A DNA stretch of 44,237 nt from Myxococcota bacterium. GTDB taxonomy: Bacteria > Myxococcota_A > UBA9160 > UBA4427. How positions within the stretch are numbered: the first letter of the stretch is position 1; each line of letters starts with the position of its first letter. Both the position numbers and the translations under genes were made by a program. Positions 1-8,468 of the stretch are shown here, piece after piece. The stretch spans positions 1 to 44,237 of the forward strand of contig JANQEL010000145.1 of NCBI GenBank assembly GCA_028278345.1. The letters run 5' to 3'. The notes beneath the pieces are model-generated. The model was not told the DNA's origin and did no database searches. It saw nothing but the letters and a program-made list of their open reading frames with translations.

Positions 1-756
1 CCCGCTGCAGTGATCGAGGGCGTGCGAGAGGGCGCCGAGCAACAGCTCGCTCGTGCGCGCGACTTCATCGTCGAGAAGGGCATCTCGAACGTCACTGCCG
101 AGATCGACGAGTCGGTGGACGTGCAGGATGCGGTCGTCGACGCGATCGAGAAGCACAATGCCGACCTCGTCGTGATGGGTTCCCACGGGCACTCGGGCCT
201 CAAGCGCGCCTTCCTCGGGAGCGTGGCCGAGCGCGTCCTGCGCTCGAGCCCCGAGCCCGTCATGATCGTGAAGGAAGCGGCCGAGAAGGCCGACGAGCCG
301 ATCGACAAGATCCTCGTTCCCGTCGATTTCTCGCGGCACGCCGACAAGGCCCTGGATTTGGCGATCGGGCTCGCGCGACGCCTGGGGGCTTCGATCGACG
401 TCGTGCACGTGATCGACACCCCGCCCGACTTCGTGCCCTACGCCTCGCTCTTCGGCGCTGAACTCGAGAAGAAGATGCAGGAAACCGCGGCCATCGAGCT
501 CGAGGCGATCGGCAAGCGGATCGAAGAGGCCAAGCTGCCGTTCGCACTCCACACCATGCGCGGCCAGCCCTCGGTGGCGGTCGCGAACGCGGCCGAATCG
601 TTCGAGGCCGATCTCATCGTGATGGGGACCCGTGGCGCCAGCGGGCTTGCCCACGTGCTGCTGGGCAGCGTGGCCGAGCGGACGGTTCGCACCTCGCCGT
701 GTTCGGTGCTCGCGGTACGCGCCGACGACGAGGGTGACGAGGGCGGCGATTCCTGA
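1..756 (+). CDS. universal stress protein, tandem USP domains (5' truncated)
   Basis: The reading frame is open from the first base of the window, so the true start lies outside. Two UspA-type nucleotide-binding domains are visible. The first is incomplete at its N-terminus and the second starts at the segment IDKILVPVDFS. Both carry the ATP-binding signature G-2x-G-9x-G-S: GSHGHSGLKRAFLGS in the first and GTRGASGLAHVLLGS in the second. ATP-binding USPs of this tandem kind are cytoplasmic stress proteins; the particular stress cannot be read from the sequence. The stop codon faces the stop of the copper-efflux pump gene, with only 10 nt between them, so the two genes are convergent and not co-transcribed. 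The acidic C-terminal tail (residues after LAVRADDEG) is not conserved-looking. Confidence 0.93.
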   Translation, partial: PAAVIEGVREGAEQQLARARDFIVEKGISNVTAEIDESVDVQDAVVDAIEKHNADLVVMGSHGHSGLKRAFLGSVAERVLRSSPEPVMIVKEAAEKADEPIDKILVPVDFSRHADKALDLAIGLARRLGASIDVVHVIDTPPDFVPYASLFGAELEKKMQETAAIELEAIGKRIEEAKLPFALHTMRGQPSVAVANAAESFEADLIVMGTRGASGLAHVLLGSVAERTVRTSPCSVLAVRADDEGDEGGDS

Positions 757-766
757 TCGGCAGGTT

Positions 767-3700
767 CTAGTCCTCCTGCGAGGACGCAGCGGAAGACAGG
801 CTGCGCCCGTGGAAGAGGACGAAGAGCACGGGGATCACGATCAGGGTGACGAGTGTCGCGGTGACGACGCCTCCCACCATCGGCGCTGCGATGCGCCGCA
901 TGGTTTCGGATCCCGTACCTGCGCCCCACATGATCGGAAGCAAGCCGATCACGTCGGAAGCCACGGTCATCAGGAGCGGGCGCGCGCGATGGGTCGCACC
1001 TTCGATCACCGCGCGCACGAGATCCTGAACCGATCGCAACTGCCCCGCATCGAGCGCGCGTTGCCTTGCCTGGTTCAGGAAGAGCAGCATGATGACGCCG
1101 GTCTCCGCGGTCAGACCCGCAAGTGCGAGAAAGCCCGCACCGACCGCGACACTGAACTCGTAGTCGAGAGCCCAGAGCAGATAGAGGCCGCCGACCAGGC
1201 CGAAGGGCAGGGCGCCCATCACGAGCAGGGTGTCCGAGACGCGTCGGAAGTTCAGGAAGAGCAGCAGGAAGATGATCCCGAGGGTTACAGGGACGATCAG
1301 CATCAGCCGGTTCTGCGCGCGCTCGAGATACTCGAACTGCCCACTCCAACTGAGCGTGTAGCCGGTGGGCAGATCGAGCTTCTCGCTCAGCACGGTGCGC
1401 GCGTTCGCGACGTAGGTTCCGACATCGATGTCCGCGAGATCGACCAGCACGCGCGCGTTGGGCCTCGCGTTCTCCGTCTTGATCACGGGAGGGCCCTTGA
1501 CGAAGCGAAGGGTGGCCAGCTGCTCGAGGGGAACCTGCGCTCCACCGCGGGTCGGGACCAGAACGCGTCGTAGGGAAGAGATGTCGTCCCGGAGTTCGCG
1601 GCTGTAGCGAAGGTTGACCGGATAGCGCTCGAGGCCTTCGACGGTCTCGCTGATGTTCATTCCGCCGATGGCCGTCTGGATCACGTCCTGGACGTCACCC
1701 ACGGTGAGTCCGTAGCGGGCGATCCGCTCGCGGTCGATCTCGAAGTCGAGGTAGTTGCCTCCGACGACGCGCTCGGCGAAGACGCTCTGCGTACCCGGGA
1801 CGTCTCGCAGGATCGCCTCGATGCGTTCGCCGATGGCTTCGAGGGTGGCGAGGTCGGGGCCCGAGACCTTGATGCCGACCGGCGTCTTGATGCCCGTCGA
1901 GAGCATGTCGATCCGCGTCTTGATCGGCATGGTCCACGCGTTGGTGAGGCCGGGGAAGCGGATCTTGCTGTCGAGTTCGGCGATCAGCTTCTGCGGCGTC
2001 ATCCCGGCGCGCCACCCCTCTCTGGGTTTGAGCGTGATCGTCGTTTCGATCATGGAAAGCGGGGCATTGTCGGTCGAGGTCTCGGCGCGTCCGATCTTTC
2101 CGAAGACGCGCTCCACCTCGGGGACCGTGGCGATGATGCGATCGGTCTGCTGCAACAATTCACGGGCCTTGGTGATCGACAACCCGGGAAGCGTGGTGGG
2201 CATGTAGAGCAGATCGCCCTCGTTGAGGGGCGGCATGAACTCGGAGCCGATCTGTCTGTATGGAATGATGCTCGATGCGAGCAGCGCGATGGCCACGATG
2301 AGCACCACCGTGCGATGCCGCAGGGCCGCGGCGAGGACCGGGCGATAGACCCGCAGAACGAAGCGATTCAGCGGGTTTCGTTGCTCGGGAAGGATCTTTC
2401 CCCGGATCAGCCAGACCATCATGGCCGGTACGACGGTGATGGAGAGCAGTGCGGCGCCCGCCATGGCGTAGGTCTTGGTATAGGCGAGGGGCTTGAAGAG
2501 CCGGCCTTCCTGGGCTTCGAGGGCGAAGATGGGCAGGAACGAAACGGTGATGATCAGCAGGGAGAAGAACAGCGAGGGCCCGACTTCGGTCGCGGCCTCG
2601 ATCAGGACCTCTAGTGTCGGCCTTCGCCCGGCATTCTGCTCGAGGTGCTTGTGGGCGTTCTCGACCATCACGATACCGGCGTCGATCATCGTGCCGATCG
2701 CGATCGCGATGCCCCCGAGTGACATGATGTTGGCGTTGATGCCCTGGTGGTACATCACGATGAACGAGAAGAGGATTCCGAAGGGAAGCAGCAGGATCGC
2801 GACCAGTGCACTTCGGACGTGGGCGAGGAACACGACGCAGATCAGGGCGACGATGATCCCCTGCTGCAGGAGCTTCTCGCGCAGGTTCGAGATCGCGCGC
2901 TCGATCAGCGGCCCGCGGTCGTAGACCGGAACGATCTCCACGCCTTCGGGCAGACTCGCCGAGAGCTCTTCGAGCTTGGCCTTGACCGCGCGGATCGTGT
3001 CGAGGGCGTTTTCGCCGAAGCGCATCACGACGATGCCCGCCGCGGCCTCGCCTTCGCCATCGAGGTCTGTGAGGCCGCGCCGCAACTCGGGCCCGAGCGA
3101 AACCGAGGCGACGTTGCGCAGCAGGATGGGGGTCCCCGAAGCGCTTGCGCCCACTGCGATCTGCTCGAGATCGCCCACGCTCTTCACATAGCCGCGCCCG
3201 CGAACCATGAACTCGGTTTCGGCCTGCTCGACGAGCTTGCCCCCGATGTCGCTGTTGCTGCGCTGGATCGCTCGACGCACGTGCGAGAGTGAAAGGCCGT
3301 AGGCCGCGAGTTGATTGGGGTCGACCTCCACCTGGTATTGACGTACGTGGCCGCCGACGCTCGCCACTTCGGCGACGCCGGGAACCGACTGCAGTTCGTA
3401 TCGCAAGAGCCAATCCTGTAGCGAACGAAGCTCGGCGAGGTCGCGTTTCCCGGTGCGGTCGACGACGGTGTACTGGTAGATCCAGCCCACCCCCGTCGCG
3501 TCGGGCCCCAGCGTCGGCGTGATGCCTTCGGGAAGCCTGGCCGAAACGAAGTTCAGCGCCTCGAGCACGCGACTTCGCGCCCAGTAGAGATCCGTGCCGT
3601 CTTCGAAGATGACGTAGACGAACGAAAGGCCGAAGAAGGAATCCCCCCGCACCACCTTGGCGAAGGGTACCCCCAGCATGGCGGTCGAGAGTGGATACGT

Positions 3701-3895
3701 GACCTGATCCTCGACGACCTGGGGAGCCTGCCCCGGCACTTCGGTGAAGACGATCACCTGAACGTCGGAGAGATCGGGGATGGCATCGAGTGGGGTGTTG
3801 AGTACGGCGTAGCTTCCCCACGCGAGCAGGCCCGCGACACCGATCGCGACCAACAGGGGGTTTCTCGCAGAACCCGCGACGATGGCTCGAAGCAT
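767..3895 (-). CDS. cusA: CusA-type copper/silver RND efflux pump
   Basis: Encodes a 1042-residue inner-membrane RND transporter of the heavy-metal efflux family, which exports Cu(I)/Ag(I) using the proton gradient. TM4 carries GTMIDAGIVMVENAHK, with D405 the proton-relay Asp. The three methionines that coordinate Cu(I) in E. coli CusA (M573, M623, M672) have counterparts here at M565 (LLYMP), M615 (APLSMIETT) and M664 (RIDMLSTG), all with the same offset of 8. This points to monovalent Cu/Ag rather than the Zn/Co/Cd of CzcA. I chose the ATG that begins MLRAIVAGSARNP because it starts the first membrane helix; upstream in-frame codons run into the adaptor gene. It is last in a cusC-cusB-cusA order, 5 nt after cusB. 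It looks complete, with no frameshift. Confidence 0.95.
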   Translation of the reverse strand: MLRAIVAGSARNPLLVAIGVAGLLAWGSYAVLNTPLDAIPDLSDVQVIVFTEVPGQAPQVVEDQVTYPLSTAMLGVPFAKVVRGDSFFGLSFVYVIFEDGTDLYWARSRVLEALNFVSARLPEGITPTLGPDATGVGWIYQYTVVDRTGKRDLAELRSLQDWLLRYELQSVPGVAEVASVGGHVRQYQVEVDPNQLAAYGLSLSHVRRAIQRSNSDIGGKLVEQAETEFMVRGRGYVKSVGDLEQIAVGASASGTPILLRNVASVSLGPELRRGLTDLDGEGEAAAGIVVMRFGENALDTIRAVKAKLEELSASLPEGVEIVPVYDRGPLIERAISNLREKLLQQGIIVALICVVFLAHVRSALVAILLLPFGILFSFIVMYHQGINANIMSLGGIAIAIGTMIDAGIVMVENAHKHLEQNAGRRPTLEVLIEAATEVGPSLFFSLLIITVSFLPIFALEAQEGRLFKPLAYTKTYAMAGAALLSITVVPAMMVWLIRGKILPEQRNPLNRFVLRVYRPVLAAALRHRTVVLIVAIALLASSIIPYRQIGSEFMPPLNEGDLLYMPTTLPGLSITKARELLQQTDRIIATVPEVERVFGKIGRAETSTDNAPLSMIETTITLKPREGWRAGMTPQKLIAELDSKIRFPGLTNAWTMPIKTRIDMLSTGIKTPVGIKVSGPDLATLEAIGERIEAILRDVPGTQSVFAERVVGGNYLDFEIDRERIARYGLTVGDVQDVIQTAIGGMNISETVEGLERYPVNLRYSRELRDDISSLRRVLVPTRGGAQVPLEQLATLRFVKGPPVIKTENARPNARVLVDLADIDVGTYVANARTVLSEKLDLPTGYTLSWSGQFEYLERAQNRLMLIVPVTLGIIFLLLFLNFRRVSDTLLVMGALPFGLVGGLYLLWALDYEFSVAVGAGFLALAGLTAETGVIMLLFLNQARQRALDAGQLRSVQDLVRAVIEGATHRARPLLMTVASDVIGLLPIMWGAGTGSETMRRIAAPMVGGVVTATLVTLIVIPVLFVLFHGRSLSSAASSQED

Positions 3896-3900
3896 GGTGT

Positions 3901-5247
3901 CTACTCCTTCTGCATCGCAGAGTGATCGTGCGCGGAGTGGTCCATCGGGGCTTCGCGGTCGTCCCCCGAAGCGAGCAGCTTGCTGACCGCTTCCTGCAGG
4001 TTGCTCTCGCTGTCGATCAGGAACTGGCTCGAGATCACGACTTCGTCGCCGTCTTGGAGGCCCGAGAGGACTTCGAACCACCCGTCGCCCGTGTCGAGGC
4101 CGAGTTCGACATCGCGCGGTTCGAAGCGGCCTTCGCCCAGGGCGACGACTGCAATCGTTCGGGTGCCGGAGCGAATGACGGCATCGCTCGGGATCGCAAG
4201 CGCATTCGGGTGCGGCGTCGTTTCGATCACCGCCGTGCCGAACATCTCGGGCTTGAGCTTGCCCCGGGTGTTGTCGAGTTCGAGGCGGACCTCGGCGGTG
4301 CGGGTCTTGGCATCGAGGAACGGTGCGATGTAGGTGAGTTCACCCTCCATTCGCTCACCCGGCAGGTAGCTGAGCTCGACCGTTGCGCGTTGACCGAGTT
4401 CGAGCCACGGGAGTTCGTACTCGTAGACGTCGGCCACCACCCAAACGCGAGACAGGTCGGCGATGGTGTAGAGGTTTTCGTTCGGTTGGATCTCCATGCC
4501 CGAGCGCACGCCGAGCGCAGTGATGACTCCGGACGCCGGCGCGTAGAGGGTGAGGGTGCGCTTCACCTCCCCCGTTTCGAGCAGGGTTTCGACCTCGCGC
4601 TCGGGTACGTCCCAGAGCGCGAGGCGGCGCTTTGTCGCTTCGAACAGCGAGTCGCCCCCACCGCGCACGTCTTCGAAGGGGCTATCGCCGGTGGCGTCGC
4701 GATATCTCGCGGCGAGCAGCAGTTCTTCCTGGGTGGCCACCAGCTCGGGGGAGTAGATCTCGAGCAGCGGTTGGCCGCGCTCCACTTTCTGGCCGACGAA
4801 GTCGACGAAGAGCTTCTCGACCCAACCCTGCACCTTGGTGTGCACGTGGGCGACGCGCCGTTCGTCGTAGGACACGCGCCCGACCGCGCGCACCGAACGC
4901 GCGAGATCGCGGCGTTCGACCGGGGCCGTGCGCACGCCGATGTTCTGGATCGTGGTCGAGTCGATCACAACCGCCCCTTCGCTGGGGGCTTCGGTGCTTG
5001 ATGGGCATTCGGGCACCAGATCCATGCCCATGGGCGACTTCCCCGGTTCATCGCGAATGAAGGTCGGGTCCATCGGCGCCTTCCAGTAGAGCGGTGCCGC
5101 ACCGTTCGGGCACGGACTGTCGGAGTGCGCCTGCGTGGGATGGGAGGAGGGCGTCGTGTCTTCCGCCACGAAGCCACGGCCCCACCATCCGATGGCGAGG
5201 GCTGCGGCGACGAGTGCGATGTTCAGGGAGATTCGTTGGGCGTTCAT
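3901..5247 (-). CDS. cusB: CusB-type periplasmic adaptor with heavy-metal-binding domain
   Basis: A 448-residue membrane-fusion protein that links the RND pump to the outer-membrane channel and hands metal to the pump. Residues 6-20 form an N-terminal membrane anchor or signal. Residues 54-81 are a heavy-metal-binding domain of the YHS/HMBD type (YWKAPMDPTF...KSPMGMDLVPEC) with several Met residues. The lipoyl/barrel-sandwich and beta-barrel adaptor domains follow. The C-terminus is Met/His-rich (APMDHSAHDHSAMQKE), a likely extra copper-binding tail. The start ATG overlaps the stop of the upstream channel gene in an ATGA arrangement, so translation is probably coupled. Longer in-frame upstream sequence exists but is the antisense-biased interior of cusC. 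Confidence 0.94.
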   Translation of the reverse strand: MNAQRISLNIALVAAALAIGWWGRGFVAEDTTPSSHPTQAHSDSPCPNGAAPLYWKAPMDPTFIRDEPGKSPMGMDLVPECPSSTEAPSEGAVVIDSTTIQNIGVRTAPVERRDLARSVRAVGRVSYDERRVAHVHTKVQGWVEKLFVDFVGQKVERGQPLLEIYSPELVATQEELLLAARYRDATGDSPFEDVRGGGDSLFEATKRRLALWDVPEREVETLLETGEVKRTLTLYAPASGVITALGVRSGMEIQPNENLYTIADLSRVWVVADVYEYELPWLELGQRATVELSYLPGERMEGELTYIAPFLDAKTRTAEVRLELDNTRGKLKPEMFGTAVIETTPHPNALAIPSDAVIRSGTRTIAVVALGEGRFEPRDVELGLDTGDGWFEVLSGLQDGDEVVISSQFLIDSESNLQEAVSKLLASGDDREAPMDHSAHDHSAMQKE

Positions 5248-6551
5248 CGGAGCTTTCCTCCCGATGCGGTTTCGAGCGCCGAGAAGGCGACGCGTTTGTC
5301 TGCGCGCGCACGCGCGAGTCTCAGTTCTGCGTTCAAGAGCCGGATTTGGCTGTCGAGCAGACTCAGGAAGGCGATGCGCCCCACCTCGTAGGCGGAACGA
5401 CTCGCTTCGAGGGATTGACGGGCCTGGGGTACGAGCCCCGAGTCGAGCAACGCTTCTTCGGCAGCTGCGCGAGAGAGTTCGGCGTGCGCGCCCCGGACCT
5501 CGGAGGCGAGGCGGCCGCGTACCTCGCGCAGCTTCGCCTCGGCACTTCGCAGCAGTGCGCGTCGCTCCGCGAGCTTCGCGCGCCACTTCGGTCGATCGAC
5601 GGGGAGCCGCACGGTGAAGCCGGCCGAGATGAAGTCGTCTCCCTCGACCGGGTCGCCCACCACGTTGCGGCGCACGCGATAGCCGAAGCCGACATCGACA
5701 TCCGGAAGGCCCTCGAGTTCCGAGCTCCGTACGCGGTGGCGGGCTTCTTCGACGCGCTTCTTCGACGCGGCCACGCGCGGGCTTCGGTCGTCCAGACCGG
5801 CCAGCAGCTCGTCGAGTTGGGGTTCTGCGGTGACGAACTCGAGTGCGTCCGTGCGCGGGAGCGTGGTGCCGGGGGGAAGGTCGAGCAGGGCGACCAGCCG
5901 TGCGCTCGCCCGTTCGATCGAAGCTTCGCGGCGCAGGCGCTCCTGAAGCAGGGCCGTGAGTTCGACCTGTGCGCGCAAGACATCCTGCTGCAGACCACTG
6001 CCCACGCGATAGCGGGATTCGGCCGTGGCGGCGAGCTTGCGAAGCAGCGCGATGTTGCGATCGGTGATGTCGAGGGCCTGCTGGGCGAAGCCGAGTTCCG
6101 CCCAGGCCCCTTCCACCGCCGCATCGATCATCAGCTGCTCGTCGTCGACGACCATCGACGCGGCATCTGCCGACTTGCGTGCGGCGTCCTCGCGGTGGGC
6201 GAGCACGCCCGGAAAGAAGACCTTCTGTCGCAGACCGAGTTGATGTCCACTAAGTGGCGTCGACTCGAAGTCGAAGTCGCCGACCGGGATGTTGCTGGCC
6301 TCGTAGGAAAGGCGGAGGTCTTCGAAGGCCCCCGCGGAGCGAATGCGATGCGAGGCCGCATCGGCCATCGCGCTGGCATCGGCCAGGGAGGGGTTCTGCG
6401 CGCGCGCACGTTCGATGCACCACTCGAGGGTGAGTGGCGAGGGAACACCGCGAGGCGTTTCGGCCAACGCATGGGGCGCCGTGAAGGATGTGAAGACGAA
6501 CAACGCGACGACAGGCAGAAGCACCCGGTCGCGACGGAACAGATGGGTCAT
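5244..6551 (-). CDS. cusC: CusC/TolC-family outer-membrane efflux channel
   Basis: A 435-residue outer-membrane factor of the TolC family. It begins with a signal peptide (MTHLFRRDRVLLPVVALFVF..., cleavage probably after HALA) and has the two repeated coiled-coil-rich halves typical of the family (for example ALDITDRNIALLRKLAATAESR and AYEVGRIAFLSLLDSQIRL). It should form the exit duct for the CusBA pump. The chosen ATG has a good ribosome-binding site, GGGAG, about 9 nt upstream; the longer in-frame extension lacks one. The end overlaps cusB by 4 nt (ATGA). No lipobox cysteine is obvious, so acylation seen in some CusC proteins is not supported. The cus-type assignment rests on the neighbours, since channel proteins alone say little about substrate. 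Confidence 0.9.
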   Translation of the reverse strand: MTHLFRRDRVLLPVVALFVFTSFTAPHALAETPRGVPSPLTLEWCIERARAQNPSLADASAMADAASHRIRSAGAFEDLRLSYEASNIPVGDFDFESTPLSGHQLGLRQKVFFPGVLAHREDAARKSADAASMVVDDEQLMIDAAVEGAWAELGFAQQALDITDRNIALLRKLAATAESRYRVGSGLQQDVLRAQVELTALLQERLRREASIERASARLVALLDLPPGTTLPRTDALEFVTAEPQLDELLAGLDDRSPRVAASKKRVEEARHRVRSSELEGLPDVDVGFGYRVRRNVVGDPVEGDDFISAGFTVRLPVDRPKWRAKLAERRALLRSAEAKLREVRGRLASEVRGAHAELSRAAAEEALLDSGLVPQARQSLEASRSAYEVGRIAFLSLLDSQIRLLNAELRLARARADKRVAFSALETASGGKLR

Positions 6552-6649
6552 GTGAAGATCTCCCGAACACTCGAGATGCTGCGCCGAACACAGGCGCAGC
6601 AAACGACCGCGCACGCACGCGCGCGGTCCGACTCAGAGAAGTCGGGAGA

Positions 6650-7036
6650 TCAAATCAGCAGCGTGGACTTCAGCAGCAGGATGTCGGGTGGTGGGAGATC
6701 CGTTTCCAACGGAACCACCGCGACCTGGCGCTCCACCGCGCGAGGGGCGGGCGGGAGCGGGTGTTCGCGAGGAGGCGTCGCCAAGGCGACGCCCGCTGCG
6801 CTCTTCTCCGATTGCTTGAGCGCGGCGGCGAAGGCATCCGAACAACAGGAGTCGTCGTGGGACTCCGCAGGTTCGGCGGGTTCGGGCGCCTCGTGACACG
6901 GGGGTACTTCCCGGGCCTCGGTGCTCTCCGCGGCGGAAGAACCCGATCCATCGAGGCAGGCCAACGCACACAAGGGAGCCTGGAAGACGGCGAATGCCGC
7001 CAACGTGGCAAGGAGTCTCGTGTGTCGAAGCCGCAT
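6650..7036 (-). CDS. small secreted Cys/His-rich protein upstream of the efflux operon
   Basis: A 128-residue protein with an N-terminal signal sequence (MRLRHTRLLATLAAFAVFQAPLCALA). A Cys/His patch, PPCHEAPEP...SHDDSCCSD at about residues 45-66, follows, and the C-terminal end is hydrophobic, PPPDILLLKSTLLI. Small exported proteins with this kind of CH/CC patch often sit in front of metal-efflux operons, and a periplasmic metal-binding or sensing role is an inference from that position. It is not a CusF: the OB-fold Met/Trp motif is absent. It is co-directional with cusC, 98 nt upstream, and is separated from cbpM by 116 nt that probably contain the operon promoter. I do not recognise a named family. 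Confidence 0.7.
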   Translation of the reverse strand: MRLRHTRLLATLAAFAVFQAPLCALACLDGSGSSAAESTEAREVPPCHEAPEPAEPAESHDDSCCSDAFAAALKQSEKSAAGVALATPPREHPLPPAPRAVERQVAVVPLETDLPPPDILLLKSTLLI

Positions 7037-7152
7037 TGCGTCCGGTTTCCCTACTTCGTCATCGGCGCGCCGAATCGGAGAATCAATAGTCTAGCGGGAT
7101 TGTCAAATCGATTCGCGCGGCCTCTCGCCGGAAGCGCCCGGAAAGCCCCTCA

Positions 7153-7464
7153 CTAGCGGCGACGATCGCCCGGCCAGGTCGGAGGGCTCTCGAGCAGGCG
7201 TTCCATGAAGACCTCCACCGACCTGCGCTGCTCGGCCATCAGCTCGCGCATGCGCAGGATCACGGCAACACCGGGCAGGTTGACGTCGAGGTCTTCGACC
7301 AGGTTGGCGGCCACGCGTGCGCGTTCGAGCATCACATCCGAGAACTCCTCGCGCACGCCCGCCGGTGCGTCGCGCATGAGGATGTGTTCTTCCTCGAGTT
7401 CGCGCAGGAAGTCGTGGGCGATCTGCAGGCGTTCGATCAGTTGTCGTCGCGTGTAGTAGTTCAT
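7153..7464 (-). CDS. cbpM: CbpM-type chaperone modulator (MerR-like HTH)
   Basis: A 103-residue protein of the CbpM family, known to bind the J domain of CbpA and inhibit its co-chaperone and DNA-binding activities. The N-terminus MNYYTRRQLIERLQIAHDFLRELEEE is the expected MerR-like helix-turn-helix. The later segment LVEDLDVNLPGVAVILRMRELM matches the LGVNLAGVA-type hallmark of the family. It lies 7 nt downstream of the CbpA-like gene, the usual cbpA-cbpM order, so the pair is almost certainly one transcript. A MerR-type metal regulator for the adjacent copper operon was considered, but the length and the NLPGVAVIL motif favour CbpM. Confidence 0.9.
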   Translation of the reverse strand: MNYYTRRQLIERLQIAHDFLRELEEEHILMRDAPAGVREEFSDVMLERARVAANLVEDLDVNLPGVAVILRMRELMAEQRRSVEVFMERLLESPPTWPGDRRR

Positions 7465-7471
7465 CGCAGGC

Positions 7472-8407
7472 TCACGAGGCGTGTCGCTTCACGTGGATCA
7501 TGTGTTCGCGTGGGTTGGCGTCGTAGAGGGGTTCGAACTGTTCGGCGAGCTTTTCGAGCTCGTCGCTCTTGTCCCTGGGCAGTACGAGTTCGAGGACGAC
7601 GAAGAGATCTCCCGGCTGGCCATTCGCGCGACCCGGTACGCCCTTGCCGCGCAACCGCAGCTTCTGCCCGTTGCGCGCGCCGGCCGGGATGGTCATCTCG
7701 ACGTCGCCGTGCGGGGTGGGCACTTCGACGGAGCCGCCGCGTACCAGTTCGGGCAGGGTCACGGGAAGGCGCACGGTGAGGTCGTCGCCGCTGCGTTCGA
7801 AGTAGGGGTGGGGCTTCACGTCGAGGCGGAGATAGAGGTCGCCGGGTGGCCCCTCGCGATGCCCCGGTTCGCCCTGGCCCGCGAGGCGGATGCGGGCGCC
7901 GTCCTTCGCACCGGCGGGCACCTTCACCTGAAGCGGCGATCGGCCCTGGAGGTGGACGGGCAGGGTGGCGCCCAACACGGCGTCGAGGAACTCGACCTGC
8001 AACGTGCCCTCGGCATCGCGGCCGCGAATCGGCCCTGCGGGACCGCTCTGTGCGGATTGGAAGAAGCTCGAGAGCAGCTCGTCGAAGTCGACGTCCGAGC
8101 TGAAGGATTCGAAGTGCGGGCTCTGGCTCGCGCCGTGGGACCAGCGTTGATACGCACGCGCCTGTTCGGGGTCGAAGCCTTCGGCCAGACCCTGCATGCC
8201 GAATTCGTCGTAGCGCGCGCGCTTCTCGGGGTCGGACAGGACGGAGTTGGCGAAGGAAACGCGCTTGAAGCGTTCCTCGGCCCCGGGGTCGTTGGGGTTC
8301 ACGTCGGGGTGGTGTTCGCGCGCAAGCTTGCGATACGCCGTGCGGATGTCATCCGCCGACGCATCGCGCGCCACCCCGAGATCGGCGTAGAGATCGCGGT
8401 CGTCCAT
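7472..8407 (-). CDS. cbpA: CbpA-type DnaJ co-chaperone
   Basis: A 311-residue Hsp40. Residues 5-70 form a J domain with the HPD tripeptide at 33-35 that stimulates DnaK ATPase. The cysteine-rich zinc finger of DnaJ is absent, and the two C-terminal beta-sandwich substrate-binding domains follow directly (VEFLDAVLGATLPV..., GQGEPGHREGPPGDLYLRLDV, RLRGKGVPGRANGQPGDLFVVL). That makes it a type II, CbpA-like protein. The ATG beginning MDDRDLYADLGV was chosen because it starts the J domain; an upstream in-frame start adds 12 unrelated residues. It precedes cbpM by 7 nt. The 61 nt between it and the upstream oxygenase could hold a promoter. Confidence 0.93.
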   Translation of the reverse strand: MDDRDLYADLGVARDASADDIRTAYRKLAREHHPDVNPNDPGAEERFKRVSFANSVLSDPEKRARYDEFGMQGLAEGFDPEQARAYQRWSHGASQSPHFESFSSDVDFDELLSSFFQSAQSGPAGPIRGRDAEGTLQVEFLDAVLGATLPVHLQGRSPLQVKVPAGAKDGARIRLAGQGEPGHREGPPGDLYLRLDVKPHPYFERSGDDLTVRLPVTLPELVRGGSVEVPTPHGDVEMTIPAGARNGQKLRLRGKGVPGRANGQPGDLFVVLELVLPRDKSDELEKLAEQFEPLYDANPREHMIHVKRHAS

Positions 8408-8468
8408 GTCCCCGGAGCGTGGGCACGAGACGGGCAGCGTCAACGCCGCCGCGGAAAGCGACCGGGGG

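Noticed and set aside
5094..6896. A 600-codon plus-strand open frame across cusB/cusC
   Set aside because: It is antisense to recognised efflux genes and lacks any motif; a codon-bias shadow.
7078..7106. TTGACA-like -35 box (minus strand, 7106-7101) upstream of the small secreted protein
   Set aside because: No acceptable -10 sequence lies at 16-19 nt spacing, so a promoter could not be supported although one is expected here.
7153..7464. MerR-type copper regulator (CueR-like) for the cus operon
   Set aside because: It lacks the metal-binding cysteines and matches CbpM in length, motif and position after cbpA.
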